64,000 nt of DNA from Lachnospiraceae bacterium. Its GTDB lineage: Bacteria > Bacillota > Clostridia > Lachnospirales > Lachnospiraceae. The notes under the pieces are model-generated. The model did no database searches, had not been told where the DNA came from, and saw nothing but the letters and a program-made list of their open reading frames with translations. Positions 26,727 to 34,507 of the stretch are shown in pieces. The DNA is taken from NCBI GenBank assembly GCA_017615545.1, contig JAFZZY010000028.1:1-64000 (forward strand). Reading direction: 5' to 3'. Position 1 is the stretch's first letter. Every line of letters starts with the position of its first letter. A program made the translations under genes and the position numbers.

Positions 26727-28724
26727 TTATCTGTCTTCGTCGTCAAAGGACTCCAGATCCTTCAGGGCATCCTCCAGTGAGATCGTAAGTCCCTGTTCGC
26801 GATCCATGCGGAAACGTGTGCCCTCCGCAAGGGGAGCTGCCGCCATCCTCTTCGCACTGCGATCAGGTTCCTCTTTCTTCACGAAATCTTCCTGAAGTGA
26901 GCGCATGTGCTCTGTCATGGAGCTTTGGAACTCCTCATTCATACGCAAGGTTGCCTTTTTCTCCTCTACCTTCGGCTCTTCTGCCGCCGGCCGGATCGGA
27001 GTCGGTTCCTCAAACTCGACCTGCTCGACCGGATCCTGATCCGAAGACATCTGGACGCGTCGTAAGGTGCTCGCCTTCTTCGGACGTCCGTCATAACTGT
27101 ATTTATCCTTCTCACCGCCGGTGCGATGACGGAACGGGGCAGGCTCGCCCTCCTCGCCTTCGTGCATCTCTCCCGTCGTGTGGGTCGAATGATTGATGTA
27201 AGTACTGCCGGGTTCCGCCTGATCCTCAAACGGTGTCTGCTCACGCGTCGTCGCCGTCGGATAATAGAACAGGTTACTGCTGGCCGGATGCTTCGGGGCC
27301 TCCTCCTTCTCTACGAAGACTTCTGCCTCCGGAGTCTTACGGATCCTCTCCATCTCATTCAGGAGTTCCTCGGAAAAATCCGCTTCATCCTGTGCTTTCC
27401 TTTTCAAATCCCGCATATATTCCTCCAACTTCTTCTGCTCATCCGAAGCAGTTTCTTTTTCGGCCGTCTCCTCGGAAGGCGTTGCCGTATCTACGGAAGC
27501 AGTCACCGGCTCAACGGCAGGCTCTATCGCCTTCTCAACAGGCTCGACAGGCTTCGCCGTTTCAACACGGTCTTGCACCCCGAAACTCGGCATGAGGTCG
27601 ATCGTTTCGACCGAAGCCTCTGCCCTGCCGTACGAAAGATCGTACGGATCATCTTTCTTAACGGGTTTTTCCTCCGCTTGCACACCGGCGGACTCCCGAA
27701 ACTCTGTGGAAGCATTGGCCTCGGCAACCGCCTCGGTCAGCTCCATCATAGATATCGTCCGCGCCTCAGCCGTTTCGATCACCGGCTTATTCCACGCCGG
27801 GTCTTTTCGCCTCTGCGCAATGACCGCCATAAATTCGAGATCTGTCAAAAGATAGTTGAAATTCTCGATCATATTTTCATCCCGGTCGATCAGTGTGAGC
27901 GACGGGAGCAGGCGGTTATCTCTCTTTTCATATAAGTAGCGGATGCCGTAAAACACGGTCAATGCTACTCCGCCGAAAAACAAAAGGTACGAAAGCACCA
28001 TCCAGGCCTTCCAGACAGCAGGCGGAAAGTATTTCGCGAACGGAACATCCATGATACGGCTGACCACCGCGACCACGAGCGCACCGATCATCATTTGCCG
28101 GTTTGTGGTCCGATGGATCTGTATCTCTTCCAGATCCTGCACATAGACCTTTCGTTTCTCGTTGACTTCTTCTTTTGCCTTTTCGATCTGTGGCACCGTG
28201 CCTTTAGCGCCTTCGGCGTAATATCCCCCGCTCAATGTATCGAACCGGTAGGGTTCGATACGTGTTGCGTCCATCTCCGCCGGCGTCATGCTCTGGCGGA
28301 TCTCGATCAGTTTCCGGAAGTTACGCTTCGTTGAACTGTCGATCGCGGCGGCCGCTTCACGATAAGGAAGCTCGGTCCCGTCCTTCATGACGATCGGGTT
28401 CGCATATTTGGTAAATGCATAGATGCATTTGACCGCAAAAAAGATCTCGAGCAAGCCAAGCAGGGACAAAAAGATCCCGATCAGACCGCCTGTCATAAAC
28501 ATGGACGCACTTTGCTTTTTGATCGCCCCGATGACGAGAGAATCTCGAAGGATGCTGACCAGACCGACGCACAGCAGAACACAGAACAGAAGTCCGTAAC
28601 GGAGCATCTCTTCCTGCGCTTCCCTGTGTTTGAAGACCATCTCGCGCTTTTGCCGGACGCCTTCCTCGATCAGGCCTTTTAGCAGCATCACCTGTTCGGC
28701 TTTGCTGATCCCTGTTTCATCCAT
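26727..28724 (-). CDS. SLEDAL-tail membrane protein 3, large member, unknown function
   Basis: 665 residues. Four membrane segments in two pairs (about 48-66, 77-103, 213-230, 243-262), the pairs separated by a charged cytoplasmic stretch. The C-terminal half (about 330-640) is rich in Glu, Pro, Ala and Thr and looks disordered. It ends in GLTISLEDALKDLESFDDED, the clearest copy of the operon's motif. The two helix pairs suggest an internal duplication of the unit seen in the smaller members. No enzyme motif seen. Confidence 0.75.
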   Translation of the reverse strand: MDETGISKAEQVMLLKGLIEEGVRQKREMVFKHREAQEEMLRYGLLFCVLLCVGLVSILRDSLVIGAIKKQSASMFMTGGLIGIFLSLLGLLEIFFAVKCIYAFTKYANPIVMKDGTELPYREAAAAIDSSTKRNFRKLIEIRQSMTPAEMDATRIEPYRFDTLSGGYYAEGAKGTVPQIEKAKEEVNEKRKVYVQDLEEIQIHRTTNRQMMIGALVVAVVSRIMDVPFAKYFPPAVWKAWMVLSYLLFFGGVALTVFYGIRYLYEKRDNRLLPSLTLIDRDENMIENFNYLLTDLEFMAVIAQRRKDPAWNKPVIETAEARTISMMELTEAVAEANASTEFRESAGVQAEEKPVKKDDPYDLSYGRAEASVETIDLMPSFGVQDRVETAKPVEPVEKAIEPAVEPVTASVDTATPSEETAEKETASDEQKKLEEYMRDLKRKAQDEADFSEELLNEMERIRKTPEAEVFVEKEEAPKHPASSNLFYYPTATTREQTPFEDQAEPGSTYINHSTHTTGEMHEGEEGEPAPFRHRTGGEKDKYSYDGRPKKASTLRRVQMSSDQDPVEQVEFEEPTPIRPAAEEPKVEEKKATLRMNEEFQSSMTEHMRSLQEDFVKKEEPDRSAKRMAAAPLAEGTRFRMDREQGLTISLEDALKDLESFDDEDR

Positions 28725-28748
28725 TCTACTCTTAACCCCTTACTCTTA

Positions 28749-29396
28749 TTACTCAAACTCATCTTCATCGTTAATGGAACGGAGGGCGTCCTCGATCGGA
28801 ATGACGAGGTTCCCCTTGGAATCACTGGCAATGCCGTTCAAATTCGGCTTCAGATCATCCGTTGCCATCTGTCCATCCACGCGATTTTTCATCGCGATGA
28901 AGCTCTCCATTTGAAGTTTGGATGCCATCTCCGCGCGTTCTTTTTCCTCCCGCGCCCGGCTCTTCTGTTCCACCATCGCCTCGCGAGCCTCCAGGATCCT
29001 CTGTTTCTGGAGTTTCACGTAAGAACGGTAAAACATCCTGCGTCCGTTCGCGCCGTCACGCACGACCATCCAGCGATACAATCCCACCACGGCAATCACG
29101 CCGAAAAACAGGATCAACGCATACATAACATAGACAAAGACCATCACCAGCGAAAAGCCGCCCATAAAAAGCGCATATTCAATGGATCCGTCTTTCTTAT
29201 ACTTTTCGATCTGGAAAACATCCTGTACCATTGTGATATAGTACACGCCTGTCATTACGATCAGGGCTCCGATGAACCACATCCGATAACGGCGGTGTTC
29301 TTTCTCCGCATCCCTAAGCGCGTATTCCTGTTTATCCAGTTCCTCCTTGCGAAAGAAATATTGTTGCTGCGCAACACGTTCCCCTAAAATCGCCAT
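28749..29396 (-). CDS. SLEDAL-tail membrane protein 2, unknown function
   Basis: 215 residues. Basic, helical N-terminus, two membrane segments (about 39-58 and 75-106), then a strongly charged coiled coil (about 120-165) and the tail NLVIPIEDALRSINDEDEFE, where Pro replaces Ser in the motif. Starts immediately after the stop of the preceding gene, so translation is coupled. Function unknown. Confidence 0.75.
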   Translation of the reverse strand: MAILGERVAQQQYFFRKEELDKQEYALRDAEKEHRRYRMWFIGALIVMTGVYYITMVQDVFQIEKYKKDGSIEYALFMGGFSLVMVFVYVMYALILFFGVIAVVGLYRWMVVRDGANGRRMFYRSYVKLQKQRILEAREAMVEQKSRAREEKERAEMASKLQMESFIAMKNRVDGQMATDDLKPNLNGIASDSKGNLVIPIEDALRSINDEDEFE

Positions 29397-30011
29397 TTAT
29401 TCTTCCTCATCTGCGAAACTTTGGATCTCGTTCAATGCATCCTCGAGTGAGATCGTAAGTCCTAACTTCTCATCCGCGGATATCCCGCTTTCATCTCCTG
29501 TCACCAGATTTTCTCCGACCCCATATTCCTCTATGGCCGCTTTCATCGCCACCTGCGCTTCCAGCCGGCGTGCCTCGGACTCGAGTCTGAGCTGCTCTTC
29601 TCTCGCGCGGGCTTCCTCCAGCATTCTCTCCTTTTCGAGGATAATGATTTCGTACTCCCGCTTCAGAGCCGAAGGGTGCATCATCACCCCGGTATTTACA
29701 TTTTGCTGGGAAACGATCATCGGAACCCGCTGAATCAACATCAACGCGGCATACACTATGACCGCGATACTAAATGCGATGATGGCATAGCCGAAGATCT
29801 TCAGCACATCACTCTTCAGCATGAAGATATCCGCTAAAATGGTCGCGACCAATGCGCCCACAAGCAGCAATACCATCTTCAAAGAGAAGGTGATCGCCTC
29901 CTGTTTCTTCAGATCCACAACTTCGAGTTCGACCTTATAGTAGTCCAGGTCTTTCTCCAGTTCCTCAACCGTCTGCCCCTGATATGCGGCAGCTTCATTC
30001 GTATACGCCAT
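29397..30011 (-). CDS. SLEDAL-tail membrane protein 1, unknown function
   Basis: 204 residues, first gene of the operon. N-terminal coiled-coil-like helix (VEELEKDLDYYKVELEVVDL), two membrane segments (about 44-65 and 72-94), a long Glu/Arg coiled coil (about 118-162) and the tail LGLTISLEDALNEIQSFADE. Driven by a consensus promoter 50-75 bases upstream. Both ends should face the cytoplasm. I do not recognise the family. Confidence 0.75.
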   Translation of the reverse strand: MAYTNEAAAYQGQTVEELEKDLDYYKVELEVVDLKKQEAITFSLKMVLLLVGALVATILADIFMLKSDVLKIFGYAIIAFSIAVIVYAALMLIQRVPMIVSQQNVNTGVMMHPSALKREYEIIILEKERMLEEARAREEQLRLESEARRLEAQVAMKAAIEEYGVGENLVTGDESGISADEKLGLTISLEDALNEIQSFADEEE

Positions 30012-30059
30012 TTCCCTATTCCCTTACTTCCCGGGTCCATTCGACACTGACCCGTATAC

Positions 30060-30088
30060 ATTATAGAATTTTGAAGCGAAAAAGTCAA
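30060..30088 (-). promoter_or_regulatory. Sigma-A promoter of the SLEDAL operon
   Basis: Minus strand TTGACT (30083-30088), 17-base spacer, TATAAT (30060-30065). It follows directly on the T-tail of the upstream terminator. It looks like a housekeeping promoter, not an ECF promoter. Confidence 0.75.
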
Positions 30089-30090
30089 GA

Positions 30091-30145
30091 AAAAGCAAAA
30101 AGCGCTTGCGAGCGGCTCAAACCGCGCGTAAGCGTTTTTTGCAAG
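30091..30145 (-). terminator. Terminator after the sigma/anti-sigma pair
   Basis: A stem of about 13 bp with two mismatches (CGCTTACGCGCGG against CCGCTCGCAAGCG) is followed on the minus strand by GCTTTTTGCTTTTTC. A T-run on the other side makes it potentially bidirectional. Confidence 0.75.
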
Positions 30146-30167
30146 TATTGTGTAGGAGATATTCTTA

Positions 30168-31136
30168 TCAGTCGGCGATCCGGAGGATCCAGGTGACATC
30201 TTTGTCACCGTAAGAAACACTCAAGTAAACCTTCACCTGCGTTTCCGCCTTTTTAGCTCCGGTCACGTTGTTGCATTCCAGAACGATCTTCGTCGTCGTT
30301 TCCGCATCTTCTCTTGATATCATGGTAAATGCCACGTCTCTTCCGTTGATCTTCACGGAGCGGATGTCGGAAAATGCAACTTCATCCAGCTTCGGGATCT
30401 CACATTGTAACTGCATATGTTCCGCAGCCTCGGTCTGACCCGAATCCGTTACTTCGTTCCTGTCTCTGCTAACACTCCCCGCGTTTTCGACTTCCCACGA
30501 AGGGATCTCATTCACGATATCCACGCCTTTGGGAATTCCCAGATATGTTTTCCCGTCTGTCACAGAGTCCAGGACCGCCACGATCGTACATTCGTATACA
30601 TGGGGAGATCGTTCATCTGCCGGAACGACAGCGGCAACGTCAGGGTTCCTCTCGCCATCCGTCCCCTGAGGTTCTGCTGCATTCGATGCGAGGCCTTCGA
30701 TTTTTTGTTCCTGCGAAGTTTTATCATTGGCCCCCACCTCCATCGGCTGGGAAGAATTATCATATCCGATATTCAGTTCATCTTCATTGCCCCGGCTGTG
30801 TAAACCACTGTCTGAGAAACTGGAAATGAGGATCACCAGGAACACTGCAGCTACAGCGGCGAGGCCTCCGGCTATCTTCGCAATTGTATAGACTCTCTTC
30901 GTCTTCTTACGGGTCGGCGGCAATATTACGATATTCGATCCTCCCGTTGCTTCCGGTTGTTTCGTTTCCGCCTTCTCCATCTGGCGGCACAGTTCTTTCA
31001 TACGCCGCTCATATTCCGGGCTCGTCTGCATCTGCTCCTGCGTCTCGCCCTTCAGGGCCAGGGTCAAATACTCCTGGTAGGAATCTTCGAGTTCCGCTTC
31101 CAGAGCTTCTCTTAATCTTTCGTCTTCACTCATCAT
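30168..31136 (-). CDS. Probable membrane anti-sigma factor
   Basis: 322 residues. N-terminal cytoplasmic part of about 80 residues, charged and helical (LREALEAELEDSYQEYL), one membrane helix (about 84-107), then an outer region of about 215 residues with a disordered start and a beta-rich end. This layout and the position 4 bases after an ECF sigma gene are typical of anti-sigma factors. There is no clear zinc-binding HxxxCxxC motif. The external part may sense an envelope signal. Confidence 0.6.
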   Translation of the reverse strand: MMSEDERLREALEAELEDSYQEYLTLALKGETQEQMQTSPEYERRMKELCRQMEKAETKQPEATGGSNIVILPPTRKKTKRVYTIAKIAGGLAAVAAVFLVILISSFSDSGLHSRGNEDELNIGYDNSSQPMEVGANDKTSQEQKIEGLASNAAEPQGTDGERNPDVAAVVPADERSPHVYECTIVAVLDSVTDGKTYLGIPKGVDIVNEIPSWEVENAGSVSRDRNEVTDSGQTEAAEHMQLQCEIPKLDEVAFSDIRSVKINGRDVAFTMISREDAETTTKIVLECNNVTGAKKAETQVKVYLSVSYGDKDVTWILRIAD

Positions 31137-31140
31137 GGCT

Positions 31141-31689
31141 TCACTCCTCCTTCCCGGTCAGCATGCCCCGAAGTTTTTCGCGCGCCCGCAGGATCCGCAT
31201 TCCCGCCGTCTTCGTCGAGATGCCCAGGACCTCCGCGATCTCACGTTCCTTCAGGCCGTGCACATATTTCAGTTCCAAAACCGTCTGGTGTTCCGGCGTC
31301 AGCTGCCGGATGCACTCGCGCAACCGTGCGTGCTCCGACTCGCGGATCAACTGCTCCAGCGGCTGCTCCTCTTTACTCTCGATGCGATAGCTCTCGTCAT
31401 CGATGTCGACCGCCTCCATGTAGCGCTTCTCTTTGCGCAACAGGTCGACGGCGCGGCTCTTCGTGATCGTCGCCAGGAAATTCCTCGTCTTCGGCGACTC
31501 CACATCTTCGACCCGGTCCATAAAACGGGTCAAGGTAATAAAGGCATCCTGGACTGCATCCTCGGCCAATGCATGGTTCTGCAGGATCCCATTGGCCAAA
31601 TAGAGCATGTAGTACTGATACCGTTCGTATAATCTGGTAAAAAGATTTTTCTCTGCCGGCGTGTCAAACGCCATCAAACAAAGAGTCAC
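31141..31689 (-). CDS. ECF-type RNA polymerase sigma factor
   Basis: 182 residues from a GTG at 31689, which has GGAGG at 8 bases; an ATG further upstream at 31809 has no support and lies inside the terminator of the previous operon. Region 2 is visible in YYMLYLANGILQNHALAEDAVQDAF and region 4 in LTPEHQTVLELKYVHGLKER with EIAEVLGISTKTAGMRILRA, a helix-turn-helix for the -35 element. Co-transcribed with the likely anti-sigma gene. Confidence 0.9.
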   Translation of the reverse strand: MTLCLMAFDTPAEKNLFTRLYERYQYYMLYLANGILQNHALAEDAVQDAFITLTRFMDRVEDVESPKTRNFLATITKSRAVDLLRKEKRYMEAVDIDDESYRIESKEEQPLEQLIRESEHARLRECIRQLTPEHQTVLELKYVHGLKEREIAEVLGISTKTAGMRILRAREKLRGMLTGKEE

Positions 31690-31768
31690 TTTCTTCTCCT
31701 CCCAAAGGTTTTTTTCATCCTTCTGTCTATGTAACGCGGCTGCGCCGCATTTCCTACAGGGAAATTTG

Positions 31769-31796
31769 AAAAAAAGCAGGGGGACAGACCCCCTGC
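31769..31796 (-). terminator. Terminator of the sua5-comEB operon
   Basis: Minus strand perfect stem GCAGGGGG / CCCCCTGC with a 5-base loop, followed by seven T. A textbook rho-independent terminator just after the dCMP deaminase stop. Confidence 0.92.
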
Positions 31797-31810
31797 CTAA
31801 AATACTCACA

Positions 31811-32293
31811 CTACAGGTGTAATTCTATAAATCTTCCGCTCTCATTGTACGGGCGATACTTCACGCCGGCAGCGTCCAGCATGCGCTTGCTGGCGCGGAT
31901 GGACGGCGTATCGGCATATTTATCGCAGTTGTAGATGATCTCCTTGATACCGGACTGGATGATGGCCTTCGTGCACTCGTTACACGGGAAAAGTGTAACA
32001 TACACACGTGCGTCGTCCAGACGGCCGCCGCGGAAATTCAGGATCGCGTTCATCTCCGCATGGGTCACATACTGATACTTCGTGTCGTACGGATCCTCTG
32101 CCTCGCGGTCCCACGGAAACTCGTCGTCCGAGCAGCCGATGGGGAAGCCGTTATATCCGACGGTGAGGATCTTATTTTCCGGGCTGACGATGCAGGCGCC
32201 GACCTGCGTGCCCGGATCCTTCGAGCGCATGGCGGCCAGCATGGCCACGCCCATGAAATACTCGTCCCAGGATATGTAGTCTTGTCGCTTCAT
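31811..32293 (-). CDS. dCMP deaminase (ComEB-type)
   Basis: 160 residues. Zinc-dependent deaminase that turns dCMP into dUMP for thymidylate synthesis. Zinc and catalytic residues are visible: His78-Ala-Glu80 in THAEMNAI and Cys104/Cys107 in PCNEC. The longer insert between GYNGFP and HAE (CSDDEFPWDREAEDPYDTKY) is typical of dCMP deaminases as opposed to tRNA adenosine deaminases. Last gene of its operon, 9 bases after rpiB. Confidence 0.92.
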   Translation of the reverse strand: MKRQDYISWDEYFMGVAMLAAMRSKDPGTQVGACIVSPENKILTVGYNGFPIGCSDDEFPWDREAEDPYDTKYQYVTHAEMNAILNFRGGRLDDARVYVTLFPCNECTKAIIQSGIKEIIYNCDKYADTPSIRASKRMLDAAGVKYRPYNESGRFIELHL

Positions 32294-32302
32294 AGGGACC
32301 TC

Positions 32303-32734
32303 CTAGTCGTTCTCGATCATCTTGATGCGCTGAATGTGGCGCTCTCCGTTGGAAAACTCTGTGGTGAGGAAGGTGTCGACGATCTCCATCGCCAGGCCCT
32401 TACCTACGACCAGGCCGCCCAGGCACAGGACATTCGCGTCGTTGTGCAGGCGTGTCATCTTCGCGCAGAAGGGATCGGTGCAGACTGCCGCGCGGATGCC
32501 GGCAAAACGGTTGGCAGCCATAGAGATGCCCAGGCCCGTCGAACATACGAGGATACCCTTCTCGCATTCGCCGGACAGAACCGCTTTTGCAACTTCCTTA
32601 GCGTAGATCGGATAATGTACCGATGACTCGTCGTAGCAGCCGAAATCGCGATATGCGATCCCTTGCTCGTCAAAATGCTTCATGATCTCCTGCTTCAGGG
32701 CGAAACCGCCGTGATCACTACCTAATGCTATCAT
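32303..32734 (-). CDS. rpiB: Ribose 5-phosphate isomerase B
   Basis: 143 residues. Interconverts ribose 5-phosphate and ribulose 5-phosphate in the pentose phosphate pathway. Shows SDHGG (6-10), catalytic Cys64 in CSTGLGISMAANR (family consensus C-G/S-T-G) and RLHNDANVL (95-103) with the ring-opening His97. Overlaps the upstream ywlE-like gene by 17 bases. Same neighbourhood as ywlF in Bacillus subtilis. Confidence 0.94.
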   Translation of the reverse strand: MIALGSDHGGFALKQEIMKHFDEQGIAYRDFGCYDESSVHYPIYAKEVAKAVLSGECEKGILVCSTGLGISMAANRFAGIRAAVCTDPFCAKMTRLHNDANVLCLGGLVVGKGLAMEIVDTFLTTEFSNGERHIQRIKMIEND

Positions 32735-33260
32735 TGTTTATTTCCGCCTTTCCTTCGGTCTTACCGAATATGATCTCTTTGTCTTCCTGTTTGCGCGCGG
32801 CGCTTTGCAACCGCTGGACGGTCAGTTTGACCAGCATGTCCATGCGCTCGAATATCTCGCCGTAGGCCTCCAGGTCCTTGCCGAACGGCATGCGCACCTC
32901 GCCCTGCTCGCCTGCAAACTCACTCAAAGTGTACAGGTTCAGCGCGGTCGGGAAACGCTCTTTTGTCATCTTTTTTTCCCGGTCGGTCATGCACAGGAGC
33001 AGGGTCCCGCCGCCCGCGACATCGCGGACCGTGATCTCCTCGGAATGTTCCTTCGAGATCTTCAGGTGATTTTCCTCCAGCACCTGCACCACGCCTGGGT
33101 TCAGCGGCTCGGGAAATAAAACGACCAACCCACGGGAGCACACGCCGATCTGCTGCTCCGGAGCCAGCTGCTCCATCACGCTGTTAAAGATCGATTCGGC
33201 CATGATGCTTCCCGATGTATTGTCCATACATATGAAAACGATCCGTTGAAAATCCAGCAT
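32718..33260 (-). CDS. Low-molecular-weight phosphatase-like protein (YwlE-like) lacking catalytic residues
   Basis: 180 residues. The N-terminus VFICMDNTSGSIMAESIFN matches the LMW phosphatase P-loop, normally CTGNTCRSPMAE. Cys11 is kept, but the essential Arg is Gly17. The C-terminal general-acid Asp-Pro motif is also lost (EVRMPFGKDLEAY). It lies between sua5 and rpiB, where B. subtilis carries ywlE (protein arginine phosphatase). Probably an inactive descendant with a binding or structural role, or a decaying gene that stays in frame. Confidence 0.75.
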   Translation of the reverse strand: MLDFQRIVFICMDNTSGSIMAESIFNSVMEQLAPEQQIGVCSRGLVVLFPEPLNPGVVQVLEENHLKISKEHSEEITVRDVAGGGTLLLCMTDREKKMTKERFPTALNLYTLSEFAGEQGEVRMPFGKDLEAYGEIFERMDMLVKLTVQRLQSAARKQEDKEIIFGKTEGKAEINNDSIR

Positions 33261-33264
33261 AGTC

Positions 33265-34365
33265 CTATCCTACCGTTACAATATGTCCTCCGGCGGCCTT
33301 CATCATACGATTTTCCAGGGCCTCCTTCAGGTTCTCATCTTCCGCGATGCCGAAGTCTTCGGCGTAGATGCGGTCAATGTCCACCTCATCAAAGTCACGC
33401 AGATCCGCATACAGGTTGTGTGCCAGCGCCGGCAGGTCGCCGAACGCTCCCGCAACGACCACGCGCCGCGCATCCTTATACGCATGCGCCGTCTGCGCCG
33501 AGCAGAGTACTCCGATGGGCTTGTCTTTATCTTCTTCGATCTGCTTCAGAATGTAGGCCGTCACCGCCTGTGCCGGTCCTTTCACCAGGATCAGCGGCGC
33601 CTTCGGCGCGTAATGCCGGTAACGCATGCCCGGCGCGCGTGGCCGCAGCGGTTGCGCCTCTCCGTCCTTCTCCTGCGCCTCGTTTGCTTCGTCCGTCACC
33701 GGCTTCACAACGATCGCGGGATCCAGCTCCACCGCTACCCCGAGCACCTCCTGCAGCATCTCGCGGGAAATGTATCCGGGACGCAGCACCATAGGCACCT
33801 CGCCGGTCAGGTCTACGATGGTCGACTCGACGCCGATCTCGACCTCTCCGCCGTCCAGGATCATGGGGATCTTCCCATCCATATCCTCAAAAACATGAGC
33901 CGCCGTCGTGGGACTGGGGCGTCCCGAGCGGTTTGCCGACGGCGCCGCGATCGGCACACCGGCCTGTTCAATGAGTCCCAGCGCCGCCGGATGGTTTGGC
34001 ATCCGAAGCGCCACGGTATCCAGGCCGCCTGTGGTCGTTTCCGGCACGAGCTCCGCCTTCTTTAAAATCATGGTCAGAGGTCCCGGCCAGAAAGCATCTG
34101 CGAGCCGTTTCGCCGTCTCCGGCACCTCCTCCGCCAACATAAACACCTGCGAAAAGTCCGAAATGTGGACGATCAACGGGTTATCCGAGGGGCGTCCTTT
34201 CGCCGCATAGATCCGGCGGGAAGCATCCGCATCGAGTGCATTGCCCCCGAGCCCGTACACGGTCTCCGTCGGAAACGCGACCAAACCGCCGGCACGGATC
34301 ACCGCCCCGGCTCGTTTTAACTCTTCATCGTCCTTCGACGCGATCGCGATCACTTCCGTCCGCAT
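33265..34365 (-). CDS. L-threonylcarbamoyladenylate synthase (Sua5, two-domain)
   Basis: 366 residues. Makes the threonylcarbamoyl-AMP used for the t6A modification of tRNAs that read ANN codons. The YrdC domain (about 12-200) shows AFPTETVYGLGGNA, KGRPSDNPLIVH, FWPGPLTMIL and PSANRSGRPSPT. The C-terminal Sua5 domain (about 235-366) marks the long form. Start ATG has GAGG at 8 bases. First gene of the operon, with a sigma-A promoter at 34450-34478. Confidence 0.94.
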   Translation of the reverse strand: MRTEVIAIASKDDEELKRAGAVIRAGGLVAFPTETVYGLGGNALDADASRRIYAAKGRPSDNPLIVHISDFSQVFMLAEEVPETAKRLADAFWPGPLTMILKKAELVPETTTGGLDTVALRMPNHPAALGLIEQAGVPIAAPSANRSGRPSPTTAAHVFEDMDGKIPMILDGGEVEIGVESTIVDLTGEVPMVLRPGYISREMLQEVLGVAVELDPAIVVKPVTDEANEAQEKDGEAQPLRPRAPGMRYRHYAPKAPLILVKGPAQAVTAYILKQIEEDKDKPIGVLCSAQTAHAYKDARRVVVAGAFGDLPALAHNLYADLRDFDEVDIDRIYAEDFGIAEDENLKEALENRMMKAAGGHIVTVG

Positions 34366-34449
34366 TCTGACTGCCTCGTTTCCTATCTATCATCTCTGTC
34401 GGTTTACGGCCGAACCGTCTCCCGGACAGGTCGCCATAAACCCAGAATC

Positions 34450-34478
34450 ATTGTAGCCCAAATGACCGCTTCTGTCAA
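34450..34478 (-). promoter_or_regulatory. Sigma-A promoter of the sua5 operon
   Basis: Minus strand TTGACA (34473-34478), 17-base spacer, TACAAT (34450-34455). About 85 bases upstream of the sua5 start. Confidence 0.8.
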
Positions 34479-34481
34479 TGG

Positions 34482-34507
34482 AAAAAGCCCTGCCCTACTA
34501 TAGCAGG
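34482..34507 (-). terminator. Weak terminator overlapping the end of the nuclease-like gene
   Basis: A short stem CCTGC / GCAGG is followed by GCTTTTT on the minus strand. The stem overlaps the stop codon. Short and therefore uncertain. Confidence 0.35.

Noticed and set aside
31690..31809. Longer N-terminus of the ECF sigma factor
   Set aside because: The extension runs into the terminator of the upstream operon, and the GTG at 31689 has an ideal ribosome site.
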